Positions 8,579 to 17,610 of a DNA stretch of 64,000 nucleotides are shown in pieces (positions within the stretch are counted from its first letter, which is position 1; the number at the start of each line of letters is the position of its first letter). Source of the stretch: Paucisalibacillus globulus DSM 18846 (GTDB lineage: Bacteria; Bacillota; Bacilli; Bacillales; Amphibacillaceae); the NCBI RefSeq assembly GCF_000482485.1, contig NZ_KI519440.1, forward strand, positions 1 to 64,000, in the 5' to 3' direction. Under the pieces are notes generated by a model. The model was not told the origin of the DNA, did no database searches, and worked only from the letters and a program-made list of their open reading frames with translations. The translations under genes and the position numbers were made by a program.

Positions 8579-8840
8579 TGACAACACCTCTTTCGATAAA
8601 CCGTGCAAATGCAATCGTTCCAATAAAGGATAATATCCCAATAAGAAGGATTAATTCAAAAAATGCATGCGTATCAAGGTACACAGAGAAAATGGCAGTT
8701 CCCGCAATTAAGTTAATTCCAATCGCGTCTAAAGCCTGGACACGATCTACACTTGAAGGTCCTTTAACAACTCGGTAAAAATTAAACAGAATAGCTATGG
8801 TCAAAATTACTAAGGATAAAATCATTAATACATCAAACAT
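8562..8840 (-). CDS. mrpF: Na+/H+ antiporter subunit MrpF
   Basis: This 92-residue membrane subunit has three transmembrane helices. RVVKGPSSVDRVQALDAIGIN is the conserved MrpF/MnhF segment with its buried Asp. MrpF is a small core subunit of the hetero-oligomeric antiporter. It overlaps the end of mrpE by 8 nt and the start of mrpG by 17 nt, so translation is coupled. Confidence 0.95.
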   Translation of the reverse strand: MFDVLMILSLVILTIAILFNFYRVVKGPSSVDRVQALDAIGINLIAGTAIFSVYLDTHAFFELILLIGILSFIGTIAFARFIERGVVIERKR

Positions 8841-9318
8841 ATTTTCTTGTCACATCCTTTATTGCACGTTCAAAAATAATCTGTGATTTTAGGACAGACT
8901 CTTTAGAATCGGGTATATCCATTGCGTGAACATACAAGCTTTTTCCATCAGGGGTAACCTCCATCACAACAGATCCTGGAGTTAAACAAATAAGAAGTGA
9001 AAGTAAAGTAATCTCTACATCTCCCTCTAAATCCGTATCGATTCGAAAAATTCCAGGTGTAATATTGATCTTAGGACGGAGTATTTGCCCAATAACGACA
9101 ATAGCTGAGCTTATTAACTCTCTCGTAAAAACGAATAATAATTTTAATGCTGCCCAGACGAAGAAAATATAAAAGGGCTTTTGGAAGAATCTTCGCATAA
9201 AGAAAAGAATAATCAATCCAACAAAATATCCACTTAAGAAGGATAGAAAATTCCATTCATCCTGGAAAAACATCCAAAGAAAAGCAATAAAAATATTTAC
9301 TAATATTTGAAATGGCAT
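8833..9318 (-). CDS. mrpE: Na+/H+ antiporter subunit MrpE
   Basis: This 161-residue protein has N-terminal membrane helices (MPFQILVNIFIAFLWMFF...) and a cytoplasmic C-terminal domain with the conserved LLICLTPGSVVMEVTPDGKSLYVHAMD segment. MrpE is needed for full antiport in Bacillus. A 111-nt gap separates it from mrpD, unlike the other junctions of this operon, which overlap. The gap holds a six-codon reading frame with a strong ribosome site (9373-9393). AAAGGAAGAG precedes the mrpE ATG. Confidence 0.95.
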   Translation of the reverse strand: MPFQILVNIFIAFLWMFFQDEWNFLSFLSGYFVGLIILFFMRRFFQKPFYIFFVWAALKLLFVFTRELISSAIVVIGQILRPKINITPGIFRIDTDLEGDVEITLLSLLICLTPGSVVMEVTPDGKSLYVHAMDIPDSKESVLKSQIIFERAIKDVTRKYV

Positions 9319-9372
9319 TACTGCTCTTCCTTTCTTTTACAATTTAGCTACTTTCTAACATATGCTTCTTTT

Positions 9373-9393
9373 TCATTGGAACAGAGATTTCAT
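9373..9393 (-). other. Possible six-codon leader ORF between mrpD and mrpE
   Basis: On the minus strand CGGAGGG stands just upstream of an ATG followed by five codons and a stop (MKSLFQ). It lies in the only long gap of the mrp operon and may adjust mrpE translation. This is inference from the ribosome site alone. Confidence 0.25.
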
Positions 9394-9429
9394 AAACCCT
9401 CCGAGCGACCTGAATACATGGTCTTGGGT

Positions 9430-10926
9430 TTAAGGAATTTCATTTTCGGCAAAAACAGCATCAATGTAGGTTTGTGGATTCATGAGACCTTCCACTGCAA
9501 TTTCTACATAAGAATTAATAAATTCTGGTCCCAGTCCTAAGGCGATGGTTAGCAATGTTAATAGAGCAATTGGAAGAATGACTCCTTTTGTTGTTCCCTT
9601 TTCCTCCTCCTCACTTAACACCGTCTCACCCCAGAAAGCATTCATAAAGATTTTCATGACAGAGTATAGAATCATAAGACTGGTTAGTAAACCGATTAAT
9701 CCTAACCAAAAGTACCCAGCCTCAAAGGTACCTCTCGTAACAAAAACTTTTCCTAAAAATCCACCAAGTGGTGGGATTCCAATGAGAGACAATGAAGCAA
9801 TGAAGAACATCCAGCCTAAATAGGGATGGTTACGAATTAATCCACTCATCTCTTTTAAATTAGTTGTTCCTGTTAAATAAACGACAACACCACCAATTAG
9901 GAAAATAAGTGCTTTAATGATCATGTCGTGAATTAAATAGTAGATAGAGCCAAGTGCGCCGCTCGTTGTAAAAGCAGCGATTCCAGCTAGGATAAATCCA
10001 GCCCCTATAATAACGTTATAGGTTAAGATTTTATTAATATCCCAATATGCAATAGCTCCGATACCACCAAGAATCATTGTAAGTGCTGCTAGTATTCCAA
10101 TAAATAAATGCGTTATTTGTGGTTCATGATAGAACACTAGCGTAAACATACGGATAATTGCATAGATACCAACTTTAGTAAGCAATGCTGAAAATAGGGC
10201 AGATACTGCAGCTGGTGGTGCACTATAAGAACCAGGTAGCCAGTAAAACAGAAAGAGTCCAGCTTTAATTCCAAATACAATTAAAAACAGGATGGCAACG
10301 GTGGTAATAAAACCATCTTGTCCAGCTTCTGCTATCCTAACAGAAATATGTGCCAAGTTTAAGGTGCCAGTAACTGAATATAAATAGGCGATGCCAACTA
10401 GGAAAAATGCCGAAGATAAAATATTGATAATAACATATTTCATCGTCTCTCTAAGTTGAACCTTCTTCCCACCTAATGAAATTAAGGCATAGGAAGCTAC
10501 TAGAAGCACTTCAAAGAAGACATATAAATTAAATAAGTCCCCGGTCATAAATGAACCATTTACACCAGTAATTAAGAATAAGAATAAAGGATAATAATAA
10601 TATTTTTCCCTTTCCTTTCCAATTGTCCGAAATGAGAAAATAACACAACAGAAGGCAACAATACTAGTCGTTAGGACGAGTAACATCGAGAGCATATCGG
10701 CTACTAAGCCAATCCCGTATGGAGCCTGCCATCCTCCTAGTTGAAGCGTTTGAATTCCATTTGTTGAGATTTGATTCATAATAGTGATTGAAATCCCAGC
10801 AATCACTGCAAGTACAACAACACTTAACGTTCGCTGCAAGCGAATATTCTTTGGTACTAGTATAAATAGTAGTCCGGCTATTAAGGGTAATATCACTGGC
10901 CAGATTAATAGGTTATTCATGTTCAT
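9430..10926 (-). CDS. mrpD: Na+/H+ antiporter subunit MrpD
   Basis: This 498-residue protein has about 14 transmembrane helices and is homologous to the proton-pumping subunits of complex I (NuoM/NuoN). Conserved features include FFEVLLVASYALISLGG near residue 135, with a Glu in the third to fifth helix region, and GIKAGLFLFYWLPGSYSAPPAAVSALFSALLTKVGIYA (about 215-255) with the functional Lys residues. MrpD forms one of the two ion-translocating modules, with MrpA. It overlaps mrpC by 14 nt. Confidence 0.95.
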   Translation of the reverse strand: MNMNNLLIWPVILPLIAGLLFILVPKNIRLQRTLSVVVLAVIAGISITIMNQISTNGIQTLQLGGWQAPYGIGLVADMLSMLLVLTTSIVAFCCVIFSFRTIGKEREKYYYYPLFLFLITGVNGSFMTGDLFNLYVFFEVLLVASYALISLGGKKVQLRETMKYVIINILSSAFFLVGIAYLYSVTGTLNLAHISVRIAEAGQDGFITTVAILFLIVFGIKAGLFLFYWLPGSYSAPPAAVSALFSALLTKVGIYAIIRMFTLVFYHEPQITHLFIGILAALTMILGGIGAIAYWDINKILTYNVIIGAGFILAGIAAFTTSGALGSIYYLIHDMIIKALIFLIGGVVVYLTGTTNLKEMSGLIRNHPYLGWMFFIASLSLIGIPPLGGFLGKVFVTRGTFEAGYFWLGLIGLLTSLMILYSVMKIFMNAFWGETVLSEEEEKGTTKGVILPIALLTLLTIALGLGPEFINSYVEIAVEGLMNPQTYIDAVFAENEIP

Positions 10927-11251
10927 TTCCCCTTAGTTGATTCATATCATCTGTGCCATGCTTCTTATACGTACGATAGCTTAACACTAGTAGAAATGCG
11001 GTTACCGCAAAGTTAATTACAATTGCTGTTAATATTAGTGCTTGTGGTATAGCATCGGTGAAGCTTTGAAAGCTTTCTGATAGTAATGGAGGTCCACCAG
11101 TTTTCAGACCACCCATAACCATTATCATTAAATTAATGGCGTGGCTAATAAGAGAGAGACCTAGGATAATTCGCAGCATTTGGTTGGATAGGATTAAATA
11201 AGTACCGATGGAAAACAGAATTCCAATTACGATTGCCATTATTGTTTCCAT
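10913..11251 (-). CDS. mrpC: Na+/H+ antiporter subunit MrpC
   Basis: This 112-residue, three-helix membrane protein is homologous to NuoK. LGLSLISHAINLMIMVMGG is the conserved helix motif. Its ATG overlaps the TAA of mrpB by one base, and its end overlaps mrpD by 14 nt. Confidence 0.95.
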   Translation of the reverse strand: METIMAIVIGILFSIGTYLILSNQMLRIILGLSLISHAINLMIMVMGGLKTGGPPLLSESFQSFTDAIPQALILTAIVINFAVTAFLLVLSYRTYKKHGTDDMNQLRGNEHE

Positions 11252-11691
11252 TATAATTCATCCTCACTTATGCTTGTTATGATAGTGATGGCCGTTCCGA
11301 TTACAGCGAACGCTACACCTACATCAAATAATACTGCTGTTGCTAGTTCTGTTTCGCCAAATACCGGTAAATCAAAATATCCAAATGCTTGCTCTAAGAA
11401 ATTATCGCCATAAATCATACCGCCCATCCCCGTTGCAACAGAGATTAGCACACCAAGGGCAGCCATTTTCTTATAATCGACCGGTAAGTTTGTCTGAATT
11501 CGTTCAATATCAAAGGATAAATAAAGTAAGACAATACCTGCAGCCGTTGTTAAACCTCCAATAAATCCTCCACCAGGGAAATGGTGTCCCGCCCAAAATA
11601 GGTCAATCGAGAATGTGAAGATGATGACAGCGGCAAGTTTTGTGACGGTATGCAGTATGACATCATTTGGTTCAGGCTTCATCATTTTCAC
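11251..11691 (-). CDS. mrpB: Na+/H+ antiporter subunit MrpB
   Basis: This 146-residue membrane subunit has four helices and the MnhB/MrpB domain (FWAGHHFPGGGFIGGLTTAAGIVLLYLSF). It is homologous to the C-terminal module that is also fused in MrpA. It overlaps mrpA by 20 nt and mrpC by one base. Confidence 0.95.
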   Translation of the reverse strand: MKMMKPEPNDVILHTVTKLAAVIIFTFSIDLFWAGHHFPGGGFIGGLTTAAGIVLLYLSFDIERIQTNLPVDYKKMAALGVLISVATGMGGMIYGDNFLEQAFGYFDLPVFGETELATAVLFDVGVAFAVIGTAITIITSISEDEL

Positions 11692-14086
11692 TTCCTTTTG
11701 GTCTAAGCTTTATTAAGGTAAATACTCCTACTCCAGCAATTAGTAATACCGATATTTCCAACATGGTATCGAAACCTCTGAAATCAACTAATATCGCATT
11801 AACGATATTTTTTGCACCGGCGAGTTCATAAGCATTCTCAAAGAAATTAGTTATTGGAACATGTAATCTATGACCGGACGCTATTAATGTCATGATAGTG
11901 ACAGTTAGACCTACACCAATTGAAATAATTAAATTGGTTACCTTAAATTTCATCTTTTCTAATCGTTTTCCTAGTTTAGGAAGGTGATAAAAACAAAGTA
12001 AGAATAGGACAGTTGTTACAGTCTCCACCACCATCTGAGTTAAAGCCAGGTCAGGAGCCCGGAAAATAACAAATAACATAACCATTAAATATCCAACTGC
12101 CCCTAAAGAAACGATAGCAGTTATCCTGTTTTTCGTTAATAGTGTTGTCATTGCAGCAGCTACCATAACAACTAAAATTCCAATATCATAGATAGAAATT
12201 TCTCCTGTACTAGAAAAATTGAAAGATATCGCATCAAAGCTTATTAAGGATCCAATCATGATAACTGTGATAAAAATAAAAATATAAAGTAAATAGTGAC
12301 GAATGTTACCTGTCATATAACGGTCTGTGAACGATGCGGATTGTTTTTCCATGTTTTCTATTGTTGCGTTATACAAGTTATTCAAGCTAAGTTTGTCAGG
12401 GAAAAATCGGAAAGCAATATTCCACTTTTTAATCGAGAAGAACAATAATAATCCAAAGAATATTACACCAATTGTCATCCATAGTTCTATACTGTCAAAC
12501 CCATGCCAAGCATGAATTTCGAATACCTCATTTCCTGTAGAGACGGTTGGTATTACTGAAACTAGTGCAGGTTTTAAAATATACTCTGCTAATAGATTTG
12601 GGAAAAAGAATACTAATACCACTAATGAACCTAGAATGACAGGTGGAACAAGCATTCCAAATGGTGCTTCATGCACATTATCTTTTGGCAACTTTTCTGG
12701 TTGAAGCTTTCCTAAGAATGGTTTCAACAATAAGATCATGCAATAGATAAAGGTAAAGACACTTGCTATCCAAGCGATAATAGGGAAGAGAATCGTCCAC
12801 CCGTCTAGTCCGAATATATTCACTTCAGAGGCATGAAGCATTCCTGTAAAGAACATTTCCTTACTTAAAAACCCGTTAAAAGGTGGTAAACCCGCCATGG
12901 AAAGACTGCCAATTAAAGCAATGGTGAAGGTCACAGGCATAATAGTTAGTAATCCACCGAGTCTCCTAATATCACGAGTTCCTGTCTCATGGTCAATGAT
13001 TCCAACGACCATGAATAATGCACCTTTAAAGGTGGAGTGATTAAATAGATGGAAAAGAGCAGCGAAAATTGCTACAGCATAGACTTCCTGCGCATTTCCT
13101 ATATTAAAATAAAGCGCAGCAGATCCTACTCCTAATAGACTCATAATTAGACCAAGCTGGCTAATAGTCGAATACGCTAAAAGTGCTTTTAAGTCTGTTT
13201 GTCTTACAGCTCTTATCGAACCATAAAAGATTGTGATAATCCCAACTCCACCAACTAGCCAAAACCAAGCTGCACTTCCACCGAAAATCGGTGTCATACG
13301 CGCTAATAGATATAGCCCTGCTTTTACCATAGTGGCGGAATGTAAATAAGCACTGACAGGTGTTGGTGCTTCCATGGCATCTGGAAGCCAGATGCTGAAT
13401 GGAAATTGTGCTGATTTAGTGAAAGCTCCAAGAAGAACCAGCACCATTGCTGGTATGAAAAGAGGGCTTTCGATAATTAAGTTAACACTTGCTATCATTT
13501 CTCTTATACTATAAGTATCAGTGATCATGGCTAACATGATTAAACCAGCCAGCATAGCTAGACCACCAAAAACGGTTATTATCATGGATTTCAACGCACC
13601 AGAGCGAGATTTTTTTCGTTCATACCAATAAGCAATAAGTAAGAAGGAAGATACACTGGTTAGCTCCCAAAGGGTATAAAGTACTAATACATTATCTGAG
13701 CTTACAAGACCTAACATGGCTCCCATAAACATCAATAAGTAAACATAAAAGTTATGAAGTGCCTCACGTTCTTTCGCCATATAAAATATAGAGTAAAGAA
13801 CGACTAATGTACCGATTCCGCTAATAATTAGTGCAAACATTAGCGCTAGGCCGTCTAAATAAATATCAAAATTAATTCCTAAAGAAGGAATCCACTTCAT
13901 GGAAAGAAAAATAGTATCACCATTTGAAATGGCAGGTATTTGAAATAAAAGATTGATAAAAATAAATAGAGGAACAATAATAACAAACCATCCAGTGTGA
14001 AGATGTATGTTCCACTTTTTATAAACGAATGGTATGAATATTGCCGCTATAAAAGGCAATAAAATAATAAAGTGCATAAAACTCAA
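11672..14086 (-). CDS. mrpA: Na+/H+ antiporter subunit MrpA
   Basis: The largest subunit, about 804 residues with some 20 transmembrane helices. The N-terminal two thirds is NuoL-like: WELTSVSSFLLIAYWYERKKSRSGALKSM and FTKSAQFPFSIWLPDAMEAPTPVSAYLHSATMVKAGLYL, with the conserved Lys/His/Glu network. The C-terminal third is an MrpB-like domain (RAPDLALTQMVVETVTTVLFLLCF). Mrp exchanges cytoplasmic Na+ for external H+, supporting pH and sodium tolerance. The reading frame is open to GTG 14095, but the AGGGAG site abuts that codon. TTG 14086 has an 8-nt gap and gives an N-terminus matching the family, so it is preferred. It is the first gene of the operon; a Usp/KdpD-like gene is transcribed divergently. 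Confidence 0.95.
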   Translation of the reverse strand: MSFMHFIILLPFIAAIFIPFVYKKWNIHLHTGWFVIIVPLFIFINLLFQIPAISNGDTIFLSMKWIPSLGINFDIYLDGLALMFALIISGIGTLVVLYSIFYMAKEREALHNFYVYLLMFMGAMLGLVSSDNVLVLYTLWELTSVSSFLLIAYWYERKKSRSGALKSMIITVFGGLAMLAGLIMLAMITDTYSIREMIASVNLIIESPLFIPAMVLVLLGAFTKSAQFPFSIWLPDAMEAPTPVSAYLHSATMVKAGLYLLARMTPIFGGSAAWFWLVGGVGIITIFYGSIRAVRQTDLKALLAYSTISQLGLIMSLLGVGSAALYFNIGNAQEVYAVAIFAALFHLFNHSTFKGALFMVVGIIDHETGTRDIRRLGGLLTIMPVTFTIALIGSLSMAGLPPFNGFLSKEMFFTGMLHASEVNIFGLDGWTILFPIIAWIASVFTFIYCMILLLKPFLGKLQPEKLPKDNVHEAPFGMLVPPVILGSLVVLVFFFPNLLAEYILKPALVSVIPTVSTGNEVFEIHAWHGFDSIELWMTIGVIFFGLLLFFSIKKWNIAFRFFPDKLSLNNLYNATIENMEKQSASFTDRYMTGNIRHYLLYIFIFITVIMIGSLISFDAISFNFSSTGEISIYDIGILVVMVAAAMTTLLTKNRITAIVSLGAVGYLMVMLFVIFRAPDLALTQMVVETVTTVLFLLCFYHLPKLGKRLEKMKFKVTNLIISIGVGLTVTIMTLIASGHRLHVPITNFFENAYELAGAKNIVNAILVDFRGFDTMLEISVLLIAGVGVFTLIKLRPKGSENDEA

Positions 14087-14148
14087 AATTTCCACTCCCT
14101 GTACGAAAAAAGGCTTTTTTCACAAAATTACTGATTTCATTAATTCGA

Positions 14149-14176
14149 TTGACATTTATATACAACGTGTTATAGT
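14149..14176 (+). promoter_or_regulatory. Sigma-A-type promoter of the Usp-like gene
   Basis: TTGACA at 14149-14154, a 16-nt spacer and TATAGT at 14171-14176. It lies about 100 nt upstream of the Usp-like ATG, in the divergent region with mrpA. Confidence 0.55.
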
Positions 14177-14274
14177 CATACATAGTTTAAATATAAAGTT
14201 GTATTTTATTTACGTATAAAGACATAATGTAAAAAAAATAAGCAATTTAAAAATATTGATGAGGTGAATATATT

Positions 14275-14964
14275 ATGGAAACTAATATTGGTCGTTTGGA
14301 TGAAAGTATACTGGTATGTGTACACTATGGACCAAATGGTGAACGTCTTATTAGAAGAGGCCTCAAAATTGCCAATATGCTAAGCTGTCCATTATATATT
14401 CTTACAATTGATGCTAAGCCGTTTGATGAAATGGATGCAGAAAAGGCATTTTATATTGAACATTGGAAACAGTTGGCTGATGAGAATGCCACATCTGAAT
14501 TTATTATGTTAGATAATGAAAAACGACCTGTTTCAAAGGTTATTGCAGAAGTTGCTAGAAACAAACATGTTACACAAATTATTCTTGGTCAAACAGCACA
14601 AAGCAGATGGGAACAAATAACGAAGGGCTCTTTAATTAATACATTGCTTCATGAAATCCCTTTTGTTGATTTGCATATTATTTCTGTTACTCGTTATATC
14701 CGTAATGAGAATGGACAATTCCAAAGAGGATGTCGAGCATACCTAACGCAAGAAGAAAATCAGTATAGCTTATCTTTTAAACATTCAAATTCTGTTGACT
14801 ATGAAGGAATTTTCTTTAAAGAGCAAGGTACGGACTTTGACAATGGAATCTTCAAATTTATGAAAGATAAGGAAATGTTTAAAGTTAAAGTAACAGACGG
14901 TACAGTGAAGGAATTGAAAAAAGTAGAAGTAACTGTTGATTTAGAACAAGAAAGTAAATCGTAA
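14275..14964 (+). CDS. KdpD-like universal stress (Usp) domain protein
   Basis: This 229-residue cytoplasmic protein has an N-terminal Usp-fold domain (about 10-140): ESILVCVHYGPNGERLIRRGLKIANML and IILGQTAQSRWEQITKGSLINTLLHEIPFVDLHIISV. This is the domain found between the sensor and kinase parts of KdpD, here without a kinase. A C-terminal beta-rich tail (about 145-229) is unassigned. In some Firmicutes the KdpD Usp domain binds c-di-AMP, but I do not see that specific motif here. Divergence from mrpA suggests a link to ion homeostasis (inference). A TATAGT/TTGACA promoter and a GAGGTG ribosome site are present. Confidence 0.7.
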   Translation: METNIGRLDESILVCVHYGPNGERLIRRGLKIANMLSCPLYILTIDAKPFDEMDAEKAFYIEHWKQLADENATSEFIMLDNEKRPVSKVIAEVARNKHVTQIILGQTAQSRWEQITKGSLINTLLHEIPFVDLHIISVTRYIRNENGQFQRGCRAYLTQEENQYSLSFKHSNSVDYEGIFFKEQGTDFDNGIFKFMKDKEMFKVKVTDGTVKELKKVEVTVDLEQESKS

Positions 14965-14970
14965 ATGTGG

Positions 14971-15000
14971 CTCTCCAAGTAATTGGAGAGTCCTTTTTTT
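14971..15000 (+). terminator. Terminator of the Usp-like gene
   Basis: CTCTCCAA (14971-14978) pairs with TTGGAGAG (14983-14990), then a T-run to 15000. The stop codon of the convergent integrase gene (14999-15001) lies inside this T-run. Confidence 0.9.
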
Positions 15001-15577
15001 ATAAATTAACATCTACCTTTACTTGTTTTTTCTCTTCCTCAGTAATACCTATATAATGTAATGTTTCTGCCCTAGAATTATGATGGAACATATTCATTAA
15101 GATAGAGATTGTAACACCTTTACGGTAGGCATGGTAGCCAAATGTTTTACGAACGGAATGAAGACCAACCTTATCTTCAATTCCTGCCTTTTTCGCTGCA
15201 TCATTTATAATTCGATATGCTTGTTGACGTGTAATTGGCTTTTCATTTCTTTTTGATTTAAACAAGTAATCATTTTGTTTAAAATCATGATTCTTGAAAT
15301 ATTTTCCTAAAGCAATGTGCACTTGGTTATTGAGATAATGTGCTCTTACCTCAGTAGTCTTTTCATCACGTATATATAGAAATTCTTTAGCTTTGTGTCC
15401 ATCCCAAACATCTTCTACTGTTAAATTTAATAAGTCTTGTGCATTAATACCAGTATTAATGCCAATAACAAATAAGACAAAGTCTCTTAATGAAGACGAT
15501 TCAAGTATTTTCTTCATTGTTTTTATTTTTGAAATATCCTTTATAGGGACAACGTATTCCATATTTTTACGCTCCAT
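14999..15577 (-). CDS. Short tyrosine recombinase (phage-integrase family), possibly inactive
   Basis: This 192-residue protein consists of essentially only the tyrosine-recombinase catalytic domain. The HSVRKTFGYH motif (catalytic His and Arg II), FHHNSRAETLHYIGI (box-II His and the nucleophile Tyr) and the preceding ITRQQAYRIINDAAKKAGI helix are all present. The segment that normally carries the first catalytic Arg (NTGLRISDLL) reads NTGINAQDLL here, so Arg I appears to be lost. There is no core-binding N-terminal domain, no phage gene and no attachment repeat that I can see around it. Small proteins of this kind are common, and usually solitary, in Bacillaceae. It may be a domesticated or non-cleaving DNA-binding protein. 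Confidence 0.8.
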   Translation of the reverse strand: MERKNMEYVVPIKDISKIKTMKKILESSSLRDFVLFVIGINTGINAQDLLNLTVEDVWDGHKAKEFLYIRDEKTTEVRAHYLNNQVHIALGKYFKNHDFKQNDYLFKSKRNEKPITRQQAYRIINDAAKKAGIEDKVGLHSVRKTFGYHAYRKGVTISILMNMFHHNSRAETLHYIGITEEEKKQVKVDVNL

Positions 15578-15884
15578 TAATGTTACTTAACTATATTTTA
15601 GCATAGGTTATGTAACATCGACAATTGTGACGTTTGTGACGAAAGTGTGAACAAAGTTGTTTTTCATGATTACTTCTTATTATTTTCCTTCCATTAGTTT
15701 TTATGAATGGAATGCAAAATAATTAGTGTAACGTGTGTAGATATTGAATCTATAAAAATTATACTGATCTCTTTTTAGTATCAATAACTAAGTACGTGGG
15801 ACTTGATAATTCAATTCATAAAGGAGTAAATGATATATTTAAAGTAGGTTAGCCTTTTTAGGAATAAAAAAAGGAGTGTTTTAG
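15578..15884. other. Intergenic region with no recognised gene
   Basis: About 300 bp of AT-rich sequence between divergent genes. It must hold the integrase and oxidoreductase promoters. Repeated TGTGACG/TTTGTGACGAAAGTGTGA words lie near 15626-15650. I see no RNA or coding signal. Confidence 0.5.
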
Positions 15885-16862
15885 GTGAAAGCGATCTTAA
15901 TCGAGGAACATACGAAAAGATTATATATTGGAACGGCACCAAATCCTGTTTGTGGTGAAGATGATTTAATTGTACGAGTAAAGGCAACTTCATTGAATCG
16001 CGCAGACTTATTGCAACGTGAAGGGAACTATCCACCTCCTAAAGGTGCTAGTGAGATATTAGGATTAGAGATAGCAGGAATTGTGGAACAAGTAGGGAAC
16101 AGGGTAACCGATTGGGAGATAGGGGACAGGGTTTTTGCATTATTGCCAGGAGGAGGCTATGCAGAAAAAGTAGTTGTACCTGGTAAAATGGCTTTGAAAA
16201 TTCCTGATAGCTTATCGTTTTCAGAAGCAGCGGCTATCCCTGAAGCATTTTTAACAGCTTATTTAAATCTTGTCCTGTTAGGTGAACTAAAAGAAAAGGA
16301 ATTTGTACTCATACATGCGGGAGCAAGTGGGGTTGGAACAGCAGCGATTCAAATTGCTAAAGAAATAGGAGCCACCATTATTGTTACGGCCGGTTCTAAA
16401 GAGAAATTGGATTACTGCTTAAATCTTGGTGCAGACTTTGCAATTAATTATAAAGACGGTGATTTTAGTGATAAAATGATGGAAATCACGCAAAATCATG
16501 GTGTGGATTTAATCCTAGACTTTGTAGGAGCTTCTTTCTGGCAATATAACTTGGATTCAATTTCTATAGATGGAAGATGGATACTGATTGGTACTTTAGG
16601 TGGAAGTGAAGTTAACCATGTAAATATTGGTCTCTTCTTATCGAAGCGAATAAAATATATGGGCTCAACTTTACGGTCAAGAACACCTGAATTTAAGATT
16701 GAGCTTACTCAAGCTTTTAAGCAATTCGGCATAAAAGGTTTAGAAATAGGAACGATTAAACCTGTAATTGACAAGGTATATAATTGGACTGATGTTGAGA
16801 AAGCACATATGCGAATGAAGGAAAACCGTAATATTGGAAAAATAGTGTTGGAGATAGATTAA
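15885..16862 (+). CDS. Zinc-independent quinone oxidoreductase (MDR family, PIG3/QorB-like)
   Basis: This 325-residue NAD(P)H-dependent oxidoreductase belongs to the medium-chain dehydrogenase superfamily. The catalytic domain (about 1-120) contains SLNRADLLQREGNYPPPKGASEILGLEIAG, typical of the PIG3/quinone oxidoreductase branch and lacking zinc ligands. The cofactor domain shows the Rossmann loop HAGASGVGTAAIQIAKEIGA (about 143-162). It likely reduces quinones or reactive enones. The start is GTG, with AGGAG 9 nt upstream. It is monocistronic. Confidence 0.85.
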   Translation: MKAILIEEHTKRLYIGTAPNPVCGEDDLIVRVKATSLNRADLLQREGNYPPPKGASEILGLEIAGIVEQVGNRVTDWEIGDRVFALLPGGGYAEKVVVPGKMALKIPDSLSFSEAAAIPEAFLTAYLNLVLLGELKEKEFVLIHAGASGVGTAAIQIAKEIGATIIVTAGSKEKLDYCLNLGADFAINYKDGDFSDKMMEITQNHGVDLILDFVGASFWQYNLDSISIDGRWILIGTLGGSEVNHVNIGLFLSKRIKYMGSTLRSRTPEFKIELTQAFKQFGIKGLEIGTIKPVIDKVYNWTDVEKAHMRMKENRNIGKIVLEID

Positions 16863-16916
16863 TTAAAGAAGCTTGTGATGGACCATAAAGGAGTAAAAAG
16901 GATATAACATGCATAG

Positions 16917-16961
16917 GAATGTACAATGTGGAATTTAAGCTGCTTTGTGCATTCTTTTTTT
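16917..16961 (+). terminator. Terminator of the quinone oxidoreductase gene
   Basis: GAATGTACAA (16917-16926) pairs with TTGTGCATTC (16945-16954) and is followed by a T7 run. Confidence 0.8.
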
Positions 16962-17275
16962 GGTAGTTATGGATGTTTAAAAACTTTCCGGACGTATAGA
17001 AGGACTAACACAAAGAGTGCTCGTCGTACTTAAGATAATTCGGGGAAGTAATTCTCCTCGTAAAGCTGCATGAAGTCTAATCGAGCTGTCTCTCATGGAG
17101 TAACACAAGTAGTTTCTTCGCTAAAGGATGAGTGAATGCGAGTTTTTCTAATATGAAATTAAGTAATAAAACATTGGTACCTAATATGAATACGTATTTG
17201 AATTTAGTTAAATATGGAGTGTTAGATGTTATTAATGTGTTAGAATAATAGAAATATTACTTTAGGGGGATATAA
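16962..17275. other. Intergenic region with no recognised gene
   Basis: About 310 bp between the oxidoreductase terminator and the zinc-ribbon gene. A 20-codon frame near 17187-17249 has no ribosome site and is not called. Nothing else was recognised. Confidence 0.4.
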
Positions 17276-17485
17276 ATGGTTAATTACTCAGGGGCTGACT
17301 CTTGTCCAAAATGTGGATCAAAAGAGTTAGGGAGAGGGAAGCAAAGTGGGCATGCATTAATGTCTTCTATTGATAAAATTAGTTTTGGTTCGCCAATTGA
17401 GTATGTAATTTGTACAGATTGTGGTTATATCATCGAGGGCTATGTAACGAAGCCGGAAAAGTTTACAGTGAAATTCAAGGGTTAA
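17276..17485 (+). CDS. Small zinc-ribbon protein (TFIIIB-like annotation class)
   Basis: This is a 69-residue cytoplasmic protein. CPKCGSKELGRGK (residues 10-22) and CTDCGYIIEGYV (about 46-57) form a two-CxxC zinc ribbon around a short helix with GHALMSS. Such proteins are often labelled transcription initiation factor TFIIIB but have no established function in bacteria. TTAGGGGG lies upstream of the ATG. Confidence 0.75.
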   Translation: MVNYSGADSCPKCGSKELGRGKQSGHALMSSIDKISFGSPIEYVICTDCGYIIEGYVTKPEKFTVKFKG

Positions 17486-17610
17486 TCATACAGGAAGTAC
17501 AAAATTGATATTTATATTTACCAATTCAATTAATAGTATTCCATCCTCAAATAAATGAGAAAGAATTTTAGGGGGGAATTGGAATAGACACCGTAGAAAG
17601 TAGGGAAAAC

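Noticed and set aside
14999-15577. Prophage or integrative element at the small integrase
   Set aside because: No phage, conjugation or excision genes, no tRNA and no attachment repeats are visible nearby.
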